Source: a bacterium (GTDB lineage Bacteria > Elusimicrobiota > Elusimicrobia > Elusimicrobiales > UBA9959). From it: a stretch of 18,695 nt of DNA. Where the stretch lies: assembly GCA_021812825.1 (NCBI GenBank), contig JAKAMO010000053.1:1-18695 (forward strand). The letters are read 5' to 3'. Position numbers and translations under genes: made by a program. Of this stretch, positions 7,997 through 15,560 are shown one piece after another. Each line of letters starts with the position of its first letter. Position 1 is the first letter of the stretch. The notes beneath the pieces are model-generated. The model was not told the origin of the DNA. It searched no databases and saw only the letters and a program-made list of their open reading frames with translations.

Positions 7997-9307
7997 ATGG
8001 ATACCTTGGCTCTGAGCAGACTGCAGTTCGCGGTCACCGCGATGTTCCATTTTCTCTTCGTGCCGCTGACGCTGGGCCTGGGCTGGCTGACGGCCTGGTT
8101 CGAGACCCGCTACGCGTTCTCCGGAAAGGAAGAGTACCTGCCGGTGACCAGATTCTGGGGCAAACTGTTCCTGATAAACTTCGCGCTGGGGGTGGTGACC
8201 GGCATAACGATGGAGTTCCAGTTCGGCATGAACTGGGCCGAGTATTCAAAATACGTAGGCGACATCTTCGGCGCGCCGCTGGCCATAGAGGCCACCGTCG
8301 CGTTCTTCCTCGAGTCCACCTTCATCGGCGTCTGGGTGTTCGGCTGGGACAGGATGTCCAAAAAGGCGCATGCCCTGGCGATGTGGGCCGTGGCCCTGGC
8401 CACCAACCTGTCCGCTCTGTGGATACTGCTGGCCAACGGCTGGATGCAGCACCCGGTCGGCTTCACGCTGCGCAACGGCCGCGCCGAGATGACCGACTTC
8501 GCCGCGCTGCTGACCAACCCTTACGGCTGGATAGAGTTCTTCCACACCGTCTCCGCAGGCTGGGTAGTGGCCGGCTTCTTCGTGATGGGAGTGTCGGCGT
8601 GGCATCTGCTCAGGAAGAACCAGCCGGACCTGTTCAGGAAGTCGTTCGGCGCCGGCGCCGTCTTCGCCCTGGCGAGCTCGCTGGCTGTCGGCGGCTTCGG
8701 CGACCTGAGCGGCGTGAACGCCGCGAAGAACCAGCCGGCCAAACTGGCGGCGATGGAGTCGCTCTGGGTGACCAAGACCGAGGCCCCTTACGTACTGCTG
8801 ACCATCCCGAAGTTGGACGGGGACGGCAACGACGTGGAGGCGCTGGAGATCCCTTACGGTCTCTCGCTGCTGGCCTTCCATGATCCGCACGCCGAGGTTA
8901 AGGGACTCAACGATATCCCCCCGCAGGAGAGGCCGCCCGTGCTCCCCGTGTTCCTGGGCTTCAGGGGCATGGTCGCTCTGGGCACGCTGTTCATCCTGCT
9001 CGCCGGGCTGTCGGCGCTGCTCTGGTTCAAGGACAAACTCGAGAACTACCCGCTGCTGCTGAAGATTCTGGTCTTCGCTATACCGCTGCCCTACGTGGCG
9101 ATACAGCTCGGCTGGCTCGTGACCGAACTGGGCCGCCAGCCGTGGGCCGTATACGGCCTGCTCCGCACGGCGGACGCGGTTTCGAGGACGGTAAGCCCTG
9201 CGCAGGTCTGGATGTCGCTGGGCGGCTTCACGCTTTTCTATGCCGCGCTCGGTATAGCCGATTTCTGGCTGCTGTTCAAGTACGCCCGCAAGGGCATGGA
9301 GGCGTAG
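7997..9307 (+). CDS. cydA: Cytochrome bd ubiquinol oxidase subunit I
   Basis: The 436-residue quinol-oxidising, haem-carrying subunit of cytochrome bd, which reduces O2 to water at the inner membrane without pumping protons and works at low oxygen. The N-terminus RLQFAVTAMFHFLFVPLT carries the conserved haem-ligand His (His18). The conserved Glu is at 106 (FFLES), the haem b558 His at 183 (FFHTVSAGW) and its Met partner at 325 (FRGMVALG). The quinol-site stretch GDLSG...QPAKLAAMES is present, as is GRQPW at 379-383. At 436 residues it is clearly shorter than the E. coli protein (about 520), which fits the short-Q-loop type. It starts at ATG 7997 behind GGAGG. cydB follows, but after an atypically long 208-nt spacer. 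Confidence 0.97.
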   Translation: MDTLALSRLQFAVTAMFHFLFVPLTLGLGWLTAWFETRYAFSGKEEYLPVTRFWGKLFLINFALGVVTGITMEFQFGMNWAEYSKYVGDIFGAPLAIEATVAFFLESTFIGVWVFGWDRMSKKAHALAMWAVALATNLSALWILLANGWMQHPVGFTLRNGRAEMTDFAALLTNPYGWIEFFHTVSAGWVVAGFFVMGVSAWHLLRKNQPDLFRKSFGAGAVFALASSLAVGGFGDLSGVNAAKNQPAKLAAMESLWVTKTEAPYVLLTIPKLDGDGNDVEALEIPYGLSLLAFHDPHAEVKGLNDIPPQERPPVLPVFLGFRGMVALGTLFILLAGLSALLWFKDKLENYPLLLKILVFAIPLPYVAIQLGWLVTELGRQPWAVYGLLRTADAVSRTVSPAQVWMSLGGFTLFYAALGIADFWLLFKYARKGMEA

Positions 9308-9515
9308 CGGCATGCCGCGGAGCCAGGGCCTCAAAACACGGCGTCGCGGCGGGCCGGCATTTTACCCCGCGAACCCTGGATGACGGAAACCGTTGCGCGG
9401 TTTCCCCCCGCCAGGGAAATTAAGGCGGGGCCCCCCCTTCCCCAAAGGGTTCGCGGAGCAAAACGCCGACCCGTATCCGAAAGACTTGCAAGGTTGGATT
9501 TTTGAGGTGAAACTT
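9308..9515 (+). repeat. Structured palindromic spacer between cydA and cydB
   Basis: These 208 nt contain nested inverted repeats. A perfect hairpin GGAAACCG-TTGCG-CGGTTTCC spans 9385-9405. CCCTGG (9374-9379) matches CCAGGG (9411-9416). CCCCGC (9365-9370) matches GCGGGG (9425-9430). A perfect 10-bp pair joins CCGCGAACCC (9367-9376) to GGGTTCGCGG (9447-9456). An outer 6-bp pair joins CGGCGT (9339-9344) to ACGCCG (9463-9468). Some of these are mutually exclusive, so alternative folds are possible. No credible gene lies here. It could be an inserted REP/MITE-like element or an RNA structure setting the cydA:cydB ratio. The last bases supply the cydB ribosome site (GAGGTGA, 9504-9510). Confidence 0.7.
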
Positions 9516-10541
9516 ATGGATTACGCAAAATTATGGTTCGTGCTGTGGGCGGTGCTCTGGACCGCGTATTTCGCGCTGGACGGCTTCGACCTGGGCGTAG
9601 GCTTCTCCGGCTGGCTGGCCGCCTCCGGCGACGAGGAGCGGGCCGCGGTCTTCTCGTCAGTAGGACCTTTCTGGGACGGCAACGAGGTCTGGCTGATAAC
9701 GGCCGGCGGCGCCACTTTCGCGGCCTTCCCGGCCGTTTACGCCTCGCTTTTCAGCTGGCTTTACCCGGCGCTGTTCCTGCTGCTGTTCTCTCTGATCTTC
9801 CGCGGGGTGGCGCTAGAGTTCCGCGGCAAACTGCAGGACGGCGCCTGGAGGACCTTCTGGGCCCGCACGGCCGCGGTTTCCAGCTTCGCGGCGACGCTGC
9901 TGCTGGGCGTGGCCTTCGGCAACCTTTTCCGCGGCCTGCCTATCGGCGCGGCCGGTTACGAAGGTACCTTCTTAGGCCTGCTCAATCCGTACGCGCTGGT
10001 CTCCGGCCTGCTCTTCTGCGCGCTTTTCCTTTATCACGGCCAGCTGTGGATCGCCTGCAAGGTCCCCGGTGCTCCGTCGCAAAGGGCCGCCGGGATCGCG
10101 GCGAAGGCTTGGTATTCCCTGGCCGCGCTCTTCGTTCCCTTCCTGTTCTATAGTTGGGCGGCCACCGGGCTCAGCGCCAACTTCCTGGCAAGGAAATACC
10201 TGCTGCTGCTGCCGCTGCTGGCCGTCGCGGGCCTGGCCGTTTCCCGGATAAGGCTGGCCCAGGGCAATTACGGCTGCGCTTTCCGCGCCTCTTTCGCGGC
10301 CATCGCGTTCTTCACGCTCACCGGCTTCGCCGGCATGTACCCGGACCTGCTGCCTTCCCGCCTGGAGCCGGCGCTGGGCTTGAGCGTCTACAACTCGTCA
10401 TCGAGCCCCTATACGCTGAAACTGATGACCTGGGTGGTGGCGCTTTTCCTGCCGGTGGTCATCGCCTACCAGGTATGGGTGCACTGGCTGTTCCGCGAGC
10501 CGCTTTCGGCCGCGGAGCTCAAGAAAAGCGGTATGTATTGA
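9516..10541 (+). CDS. cydB: Cytochrome bd ubiquinol oxidase subunit II
   Basis: The 341-residue partner of CydA in the bd oxidase, an integral membrane protein with multiple predicted helices. Family signatures are ALDGFDLGVG near residues 20-29, PFWDGNEVWLI near 51-61 and the AAFPAVYA stretch after it. Its length is close to the usual CydB size. ATG 9516 is chosen because GAGGTGA ends 5 nt before it and the protein then begins with the expected MDYAKLWFVLW. The frame stays open upstream to 9393, but that part would encode low-complexity residues from the palindromic spacer and is not CydB-like. No small CydX-like gene is evident in the 44 nt that follow. Confidence 0.96.
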   Translation: MDYAKLWFVLWAVLWTAYFALDGFDLGVGFSGWLAASGDEERAAVFSSVGPFWDGNEVWLITAGGATFAAFPAVYASLFSWLYPALFLLLFSLIFRGVALEFRGKLQDGAWRTFWARTAAVSSFAATLLLGVAFGNLFRGLPIGAAGYEGTFLGLLNPYALVSGLLFCALFLYHGQLWIACKVPGAPSQRAAGIAAKAWYSLAALFVPFLFYSWAATGLSANFLARKYLLLLPLLAVAGLAVSRIRLAQGNYGCAFRASFAAIAFFTLTGFAGMYPDLLPSRLEPALGLSVYNSSSSPYTLKLMTWVVALFLPVVIAYQVWVHWLFREPLSAAELKKSGMY

Positions 10542-10585
10542 AAGTAAACTACAAAACGCGTTTTTTTTTGCTAATATAAAAAAAC
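10542..10585 (+). promoter_or_regulatory. Promoter of the metallo-hydrolase gene, possible leaderless start
   Basis: This 44-nt gap after cydB contains a palindrome AAAACGCGTTTT (10553-10564) running into nine T residues (10561-10569), then TAATAT (10573-10578) only 7 nt before the ATG at 10586. There is no purine-rich ribosome site. If TAATAT is the -10 box, transcription would start at or very near the start codon. The short palindrome plus T run could also act as a weak terminator for cydAB. Confidence 0.4.
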
Positions 10586-11425
10586 ATGAGGATCAAATTC
10601 TGGGGTGCCAGGGGCTCCATCCCCGTAAGCGGCCGCCAGTACCTGAAATACGGGGGCAGCACCACCTGCGTGGAGGTCCGTTCGCGCAAGGACGAGCTGA
10701 TGGTGGTGGACGCAGGCTCCGGCATACGCCTGCTCGGAAAGGAGCTGCTGAAGAATTCGCACAACCGGTTCCACATGCTGTTCACTCATTCCCACTGGGA
10801 CCATGTCCTGGGCTTCCCCTTCTTCGCGCCTATCTACAGCAAGCGTACCAGCATCCGCATCATGGGCTGCTCTTTCTCCTCGGACCCGGTACGCGAGATC
10901 ATCGCCAAGACGATGCAGCCGCCAGGCTTCCCGGTCAAGTTCGAGGAGATCTCCGCTAAGTTCGACTTCGCCTCGGTGTGCAGTTCCGGCTGCGACATCG
11001 GCGGCATGCAGGTCCTGCCTATAGAGCTGAGCCACCCGAACCAGGGCCTGGGCTACAAGTTCTGCGAAGGCGGAAAGACCTTCGTCTTCCTTACCGACAA
11101 CGAGCTGGGCATGGTCCACCCCGGCGGCAGGACCGTCAAGGATTATGTCGCCTTCTCCCGCGGCGCCGACGTCCTGGTGCACGACGCGGACTATACCCCT
11201 GAAGAGTACGCGCGGCGCGGCGGCTGGGGTCACTCCACCTGGGAGCAGGCGCTGGACCTAGGGCTCAAGGCCGAGGCCCGGGCGCTGGGGCTCTTCCACC
11301 ACAACCAGGAGCGCAGGGACTCCGAGCTGGACCGCATCGTGGCGGAGTGTTCGCGCCGCGCCAGGAAGGCCGGTTCCCGCATGAAGGTTTTCGCCGTGAA
11401 GGAAGGCCAGGAGATAAAATTGTAG
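10586..11425 (+). CDS. MBL-fold metallo-hydrolase (PhnP/RNase Z-like subgroup)
   Basis: A single-domain metallo-beta-lactamase-fold protein of 279 residues. The metal motif HSHWDH gives His68, His70, Asp72 and His73. Further ligand candidates are His150 (LSHPNQG), Asp171 (LTDNE) and a late His at 238/239 (LFHHNQ). The N-terminal FWGARGSIPVSG and YGGSTTCVEV resemble MBL proteins annotated as phosphodiesterases (PhnP-like) or found next to signalling domains, so a phosphodiester or cyclic-phosphate substrate is plausible but unproven. There is no signal peptide, so it should act in the cytoplasm. It is the first of three closely spaced plus-strand genes; the next starts 18 nt after its stop. 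It starts without a ribosome site just behind a TAATAT box. Confidence 0.88.
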   Translation: MRIKFWGARGSIPVSGRQYLKYGGSTTCVEVRSRKDELMVVDAGSGIRLLGKELLKNSHNRFHMLFTHSHWDHVLGFPFFAPIYSKRTSIRIMGCSFSSDPVREIIAKTMQPPGFPVKFEEISAKFDFASVCSSGCDIGGMQVLPIELSHPNQGLGYKFCEGGKTFVFLTDNELGMVHPGGRTVKDYVAFSRGADVLVHDADYTPEEYARRGGWGHSTWEQALDLGLKAEARALGLFHHNQERRDSELDRIVAECSRRARKAGSRMKVFAVKEGQEIKL

Positions 11426-11443
11426 CCGCGTGGAGGCTTCCCG

Positions 11444-12070
11444 ATGATGCCAGCAAGATTCAACCTGTACTCCGCCTGGATAGACCCGCTCTTTTACGTC
11501 TGGGCGCTCGTTTTCTCCGGCGCCCTGTTCTCCCTGGTCTATTCCATCCGCCGGTACCTGGAGCTGAAGAACGCCCCGGAACCGGAAGAGGAGGGTCTGG
11601 AGCCGGCAGCCGAGGCCGCCGTTCAGGCCCCGGCAGCCGCGGTCGCGCCCGCCGAGGCGGTGGATGACGGCGAGAAGACGCTGGTGGTCCAGCCGCCGTT
11701 CCAGCCCGAGCTTTCCGACGTCCAGCCGGCGGCTGAAGAGTACGCCGCGGAGGCCCCCGCACAGCAGGAGGCTTACGAGGAGCCACAGCCGCGTCAGGAT
11801 GAGGCCCCCTATCCCGGGCGTCAGGCCGCTCCGGAAGAAAGCCATCCGCAGGATTTCAACCGCGCCGAGAATTTCGTCCGCGGCATCTACGAGGGCATCT
11901 CCGATCTCGACGAACGCATGAAAGGCATCGAGGACGCCCTGTCGAAGAGCCGGGTCAACAACGATTTCGCGGTCAAGTTCCTGGAGGACGTCCTGCAGGA
12001 TTTCGACACGCTGGAGAAGGAAAAGATCCGCGCCCGGATAGAGTACCTCCTTTCCGACCTCAAGAAGTAA
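11444..12070 (+). CDS. Single-TM protein with Pro/Ala/Glu-rich linker and C-terminal coiled coil, unknown function
   Basis: The protein has 208 residues and I do not recognise a family. One membrane helix lies near residues 12-33 (FYVWALVFSGALFSLVYSI) with a short N-terminal tail. It is followed by about 90 residues rich in Ala, Pro, Glu and Gln, probably a disordered spacer, and then a charged helical region from ~140 to the end (ISDLDERMKGIEDAL, FLEDVLQDFDTLEKEK), likely a coiled coil. ATG 11444 sits 7 nt behind GGAGG (11432-11436); ATG 11447 is an equally possible start. The gene lies between the metallo-hydrolase and the PorV/CsgG-like gene, with gaps of 18 and 6 nt. A structural or envelope-spanning role is suggested only by layout. 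Confidence 0.8.
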   Translation: MMPARFNLYSAWIDPLFYVWALVFSGALFSLVYSIRRYLELKNAPEPEEEGLEPAAEAAVQAPAAAVAPAEAVDDGEKTLVVQPPFQPELSDVQPAAEEYAAEAPAQQEAYEEPQPRQDEAPYPGRQAAPEESHPQDFNRAENFVRGIYEGISDLDERMKGIEDALSKSRVNNDFAVKFLEDVLQDFDTLEKEKIRARIEYLLSDLKK

Positions 12071-12076
12071 GCTTCC

Positions 12077-13459
12077 GTGAAAAGGATATCCGCCTCGCTG
12101 CTGCTCCTGGCGTTTTGCGCCGGGACTGCCGCCGCCGGATTTTTCCCTAAAAGCGCCTTCAGCGACGACGCGCGCGGCCTCACTGCCGCCCAGTTCCTGA
12201 AGGTGCCGCCCTCCGCGAGGTTCGCCGCCCTTTCCGGCAGCGGGCTTTCTCTGTACGGCGTAGATTCGTTCTTTCTGAACCCGGCCGGGGTGTTCGGCGA
12301 AGGGCGCAGGGACCTGCTGGTCTCCTACGAGGCGCTGCTGGAGGGGTCCTACCGCAGTTCCATGGCGCTCTCTTTCCCGGCCCGCGGCGGCATCGCCTCG
12401 GCCGGCTTCATCTACAACAGCTATTCTCCGGGGCTGGACGCAGTGGATGCTGCCGGCGGGGCAGGCGGGCAGATCGCCGCCTACGACGCCGCCCTGGCGG
12501 CCGGCTGGGCCAGGCGCTTGTCCTGGGCCGACTTCGGCGTCACGCTCAAGTACGTGCGTTCCAGGCTGGCCGACTCCTCCGGCAACACCGCCGCTCTGGA
12601 CGCCGGCCTGATCTTCCGCGAGCGCCGCGGCTCCCGCACCGAGCTGGGCCTGGCCGCCCGCAACTTCGGTCCCCCGCTGAAGCTGGGTTCGGAGGCCGCG
12701 CCGCTGCCTCTCGAGCTGGCAGCCGGCCTGAAGTGGAAATACGCTCCGGACTTCAATGTCCTGGCCGAGGGCAGGCTTCCCTGCGACCATTCCCCATACC
12801 TGGCCTTCGCCGGAGAGCTGTTCCTGCCCTATTCCGGCCGCTCCGGCCTCTATCTGCGGTCAGGCCTCAACTTCAAGAATTACGACGACCACGGCGTCAT
12901 GGGGGCTTTCGCGGGCGGCGTAGGGCTCAGGTCCGGAGATCTCACCTTCGACTACGCTTTCTCCCCCTACGGCGAGCTCGGCGCCGCGCACAGGGTGACC
13001 GCCGGCTACGCCTGGGGCGGCCAGCTCCGGACGGAAGCCGCGTCGGCCAGGCGTCCGCTGCCGTCGGTCCCGCTGCTGGCCGTGGCCCCGTTCTCGGCCG
13101 GCCCCGGGGTCTCGGAAACGCAGGCCGCAGTGATGCGCAACCTCCTGGAATCCGAGCTGATGAAGACGAAGGCCTTCCGGATAGCGGAACGCGAGAAACT
13201 GGATTTCATCCTGGAGGAAAAACGGCTGGCTTACGCCGGACTCACTGATGCCCAGGCCGCGGCCGAGATGGGGAAGGCCGCGGGGGCGGTGCTGGCCGTG
13301 TTCGGCGCGCTCAGCCGGGACAAGAAAGGTTTCCTGGTCACGGTGAGTCTTTCGGACGTCTATTCAGGAGCGGTGCTGCGGTCGGCTTCCGCCGAGGCCG
13401 CAGAGGACTATATGCTCAGGGAAGCGGCCCGCAAGCTGGCCGCTGAAGTGGCGCGGTAG
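12077..13459 (+). CDS. PorV/PorQ-like outer-membrane barrel fused to a CsgG/LpoB-like domain
   Basis: The protein has 460 residues, starting at GTG 12077, six nt after the previous stop and without a clear ribosome site, so translational coupling is likely. A signal peptide covers residues ~1-20 (a SLLLLAFCAGTAAA core). The next ~300 residues have the PorV/PorQ (UPF0164-like) pattern: GLTAAQFLKVPPSARFAALSG, FFLNPAG, then alternating Gly/aromatic strands as in a beta-barrel. From ~330 (LLAVAPFSAG) to the end, the AVMRNLLESELM, FRIAEREKLDFILEE, AAEMGKAAGAVLAVFGAL and VTVSLSDVYSG stretches match the CsgG/LpoB-type domain of curli-secretion and peptidoglycan-synthase-activator proteins. The fusion would place that domain on one face of the outer membrane. 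Function is inferred; the domain calls are fairly secure. It converges with the next gene with only 3 nt between stops. Confidence 0.8.
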   Translation: MKRISASLLLLAFCAGTAAAGFFPKSAFSDDARGLTAAQFLKVPPSARFAALSGSGLSLYGVDSFFLNPAGVFGEGRRDLLVSYEALLEGSYRSSMALSFPARGGIASAGFIYNSYSPGLDAVDAAGGAGGQIAAYDAALAAGWARRLSWADFGVTLKYVRSRLADSSGNTAALDAGLIFRERRGSRTELGLAARNFGPPLKLGSEAAPLPLELAAGLKWKYAPDFNVLAEGRLPCDHSPYLAFAGELFLPYSGRSGLYLRSGLNFKNYDDHGVMGAFAGGVGLRSGDLTFDYAFSPYGELGAAHRVTAGYAWGGQLRTEAASARRPLPSVPLLAVAPFSAGPGVSETQAAVMRNLLESELMKTKAFRIAEREKLDFILEEKRLAYAGLTDAQAAAEMGKAAGAVLAVFGALSRDKKGFLVTVSLSDVYSGAVLRSASAEAAEDYMLREAARKLAAEVAR

Positions 13460-13462
13460 CTC

Positions 13463-13960
13463 CTACATCTCCTCGTCAAGCTGCTTTATTTTACAGCGGT
13501 TGCGCTCCGTCGGCTCGAGCTTCGCCGCCATGCGGGCGGCTTCCAGGGCCTGGTCCTTTTCCCCCAGCCTCTCGTATACTTCGGCGAGGCGGCAGAAGTA
13601 GGCCGCGTTGGCCGGGTCCTTTGAGATGTGGATCTGCAGCAGGCGGATCTCCGCCCGCCGCCTGTGGTCGGCCTTCTTCTGGGCGAGCTTGTACATGCTT
13701 TCGCGGTACAGGCAGAAGCCCGCCAGGACGGTTATCAGCAGCACATTGAACCTGGCCGTGGACTCCGGCCAGCGCATGATGACGATGATGTTGGACAGGT
13801 AGGCGAAGATCAGCGAGAACGCGCCGGCGATGAAGGCGTCGGTGAAGTTCGGAAGCCCCTGCCCGTACTTCTTCTCCCGGCGTTCCAGTATCCAGACCAC
13901 TACCCAGGCGTAGACCAGGGAGAAGACGGCGGAGAAGACGAGGGCCTGCAGCAGCCTCAT
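13463..13960 (-). CDS. Small membrane protein with C-terminal TPR-like repeat
   Basis: The protein has 165 residues when started at ATG 13960, which overlaps the stop of the upstream monophosphatase gene as ATGA. An upstream in-frame start at 14023 would add 21 residues lying inside the neighbouring gene and lacks support. About three hydrophobic segments (LLQALVFSAVFSLVYAW, FIAGAFSLIFAYLSNIIV and FNVLLITVLAGFCLY) precede a charged linker. A helix pair resembling one to one-and-a-half TPR units follows (DPANAAYFCRLAEVYERLG, KDQALEAARMAAKLEP). TPRs mediate protein contacts, so it may be a membrane scaffold. No enzymatic motif is visible and the partner is unknown. Confidence 0.75.
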   Translation of the reverse strand: MRLLQALVFSAVFSLVYAWVVVWILERREKKYGQGLPNFTDAFIAGAFSLIFAYLSNIIVIMRWPESTARFNVLLITVLAGFCLYRESMYKLAQKKADHRRRAEIRLLQIHISKDPANAAYFCRLAEVYERLGEKDQALEAARMAAKLEPTERNRCKIKQLDEEM

Positions 13961-14751
13961 CCTGTCGTTCCGCCGAGCCGCCGCCGGATGAGCTTCATCA
14001 TGGCGCCATGCAGCCCCGGGCACGCCGCCAGCGTTTCCTCGCCCATCGACGCGTCCACTCTCCAGGACCTGCCGCCGAAATCAGTGACCCGCGCGCCGGC
14101 CTCCGACGCTATCAGCCCGCCGGCCGCGACGTCCCACGGCTTCAGACCGAATTCCCAGTAACCGTCGGTGCGGCCGGCGGCCAGCCAGCACAGGTCCAGC
14201 GAGGCGGAGCCCATCCTCCTGACGTCGTGGGAAAGCTTCATGAACTCCGCGAAGAAGCCGCAGTAGAAATCGGCCTTCTCTGCCCTGTCGTACGCGAAGC
14301 CGGTGACCAGCAGGGCCTTTGAGAGGGTCTTGACCCCGGATATCCTCAGCCTGCGGCCGTTGACGAAAGCGCCGCCGGCCAGGCTGGCGTGGAAGAACTC
14401 GTTCCTGAACGGGTCGAACACCCCGCCCGCCTTCACTACGCCGTTCTCCGCGAATCCTACCGACACCGCAGCGGCGGGGAAGCCGTGGGCGTAATTCGTC
14501 GTGCCGTCCAGCGGGTCGATTATCCAGAGACGCTCGTTGGGCGTAAACTCCGCCGGGCTTTCCTCAGCCATGAAGCCGTCGTCAGGAAAGGCGCGGCGGA
14601 TCACGGACTTCACCGCCTTCTCCGAAGCCAGATCCGCCTCTGTCAGCAGGTTCGCCCGGCCCTTTAGCCGGTAGCTGACCTTGCCGAACTTGGCAGCCAG
14701 CACCTTGCCTCCGGAGAGGGCCGCTGTCTTCAGGACGGAGAGTTCCTTCAT
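13957..14751 (-). CDS. Inositol-monophosphatase-family phosphatase (SuhB-like)
   Basis: A 264-residue metal-dependent sugar-phosphate phosphatase of the FIG superfamily, full length for an IMPase. The metal-binding elements are present: Glu63-Glu64 in FMAEES, Asp79, Asp82 and Thr84 in WIIDPLDGTTNYAHG, and Asp207 in KPWDVAAG. Typical substrates in the family are inositol-1-phosphate, and for some members histidinol phosphate, 3'-phosphoadenosine nucleotides or fructose-1,6-bisphosphate; the sequence alone does not say which. The start ATG 14751 overlaps the stop of the upstream BadF-type kinase gene (ATGA), and its own stop overlaps the start of the TPR gene the same way. The three genes are therefore surely co-transcribed. 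Confidence 0.92.
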   Translation of the reverse strand: MKELSVLKTAALSGGKVLAAKFGKVSYRLKGRANLLTEADLASEKAVKSVIRRAFPDDGFMAEESPAEFTPNERLWIIDPLDGTTNYAHGFPAAAVSVGFAENGVVKAGGVFDPFRNEFFHASLAGGAFVNGRRLRISGVKTLSKALLVTGFAYDRAEKADFYCGFFAEFMKLSHDVRRMGSASLDLCWLAAGRTDGYWEFGLKPWDVAAGGLIASEAGARVTDFGGRSWRVDASMGEETLAACPGLHGAMMKLIRRRLGGTTG

Positions 14752-15560
14752 TTTCTTACGCCTCCCGTCAGGGCTATGCGGGCCGCCGCCTGCTCCGATG
14801 GCAGGGCCGCCTCCAGGAAAGAGACCTTGCGGCCCTTCAGCCCCAGTCTGGCCGCTTTCATGAAGCCCGACTTGAAATGGAAGTTCTTTATCAGCCCGCC
14901 GGCCAGGGCCACCCGGACCGGTCCCCGCGAGCCGGCGGCGGCTTCCTTCACCAGTCCGGCCAGCTCCTGCTGGGCCAGGGCCGTCAGCCTGCCGGCATGC
15001 CCGTGTCCTCCCAGTGCCAGGCGCAGCAGCCTTTCGGCGTAGGCGGCGGAGCGGCCGTGTCCCATGGCCCCGGCCTCGTGCAGCCTGCCGCGCAGCTTCA
15101 GGTACTGGCGGCCCAGCCAGCGGCCTGACCCGGGGTCTCCCGAGACGGGATTGTGCCCTCCGGTCTTCCTGAAAGCTCCCGGCCTGCCGCTGAAGACAAC
15201 TGCCCCGGTCCCCGCGATAAGCAGCAGCCCAGGGCCTCCCCTGAAGGCCGCGTAGTGGGCAGCCTCAGCGTCCGAGATCACGTCCTTTAGATAGAGCCTG
15301 TCTTTAAGGGCTTTGAACAGGAAGGGCTTTTTCCACTCCCGGCTGAAGGCTCCCCTGGTAGCTATGACCAGCGGGGCTTCCGTGCCGCCCGGCCAGGAGG
15401 CCAGCAGCTTTACCAAGAGCTTGGGCAGGGAGCGGAGCGGGACGGTGCGCAGCCTGGCCGCGCGCAGGGGACGGAGACGGGCGTCGATGGCGGCTACCCT
15501 GGTCCAGGTGCCGCCCCTGTCCACGCCCACCGCTGCTGCCGTCCTGGTTCCCTTTTTCAT
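14748..15560 (-). CDS. BadF/BadG-type ATPase, N-acetylglucosamine-kinase-like
   Basis: The protein has 270 residues from ATG 15560 and belongs to the ASKHA fold. The first phosphate loop is GVDRGGTWTR (residues 12-21), the second LLIAGTGAVVFSG. The GDPGSGRWLG motif matches the GDEGSG signature of BadF/BadG/BcrA/BcrD and eukaryotic-type N-acetylglucosamine kinases, and VALAGGLIKN is the adenosine-side motif. It has no iron-sulfur Cys cluster signature like that of 2-hydroxyacyl-CoA dehydratase activators, so a cytoplasmic amino-sugar kinase is the better reading. The frame is open upstream to 15800, but that part crosses the divergent EIIA gene and is not family-like. It heads the overlapping operon with the IMPase-type phosphatase and the TPR protein, which suggests sugar-phosphate handling or cell-wall recycling. 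Confidence 0.85.
   Translation of the reverse strand: MKKGTRTAAAVGVDRGGTWTRVAAIDARLRPLRAARLRTVPLRSLPKLLVKLLASWPGGTEAPLVIATRGAFSREWKKPFLFKALKDRLYLKDVISDAEAAHYAAFRGGPGLLLIAGTGAVVFSGRPGAFRKTGGHNPVSGDPGSGRWLGRQYLKLRGRLHEAGAMGHGRSAAYAERLLRLALGGHGHAGRLTALAQQELAGLVKEAAAGSRGPVRVALAGGLIKNFHFKSGFMKAARLGLKGRKVSFLEAALPSEQAAARIALTGGVRK

Noticed and set aside
8246..9334. Minus-strand open frame opposite cydA
   Set aside because: CydA on the plus strand has all haem-ligand and quinol-site motifs; the antisense product is Gln/Gly/Arg-rich with no recognisable features.
9393..9515. Upstream extension of cydB to ATG 9393
   Set aside because: The extra 41 residues come from the palindromic spacer and are not CydB-like; ATG 9516 has a strong ribosome site and the expected N-terminus.
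10553..10569. Strong terminator after cydB
   Set aside because: The palindrome is only AAAACGCGTTTT with no room for a loop; the T run is real but the stem is too weak to call a terminator.
11258..12790. 510-codon minus-strand open frame across three plus-strand genes
   Set aside because: It spans parts of the MBL hydrolase, the coiled-coil protein and the PorV-like gene, all of which have better starts, ribosome sites or motifs; the antisense product shows no domain.
13961..14023. N-terminal extension of the TPR membrane protein
   Set aside because: It lies inside the 3' end of the phosphatase gene; the ATGA overlap at 13957-13960 gives a typical coupled start and a hydrophobic N-terminus.
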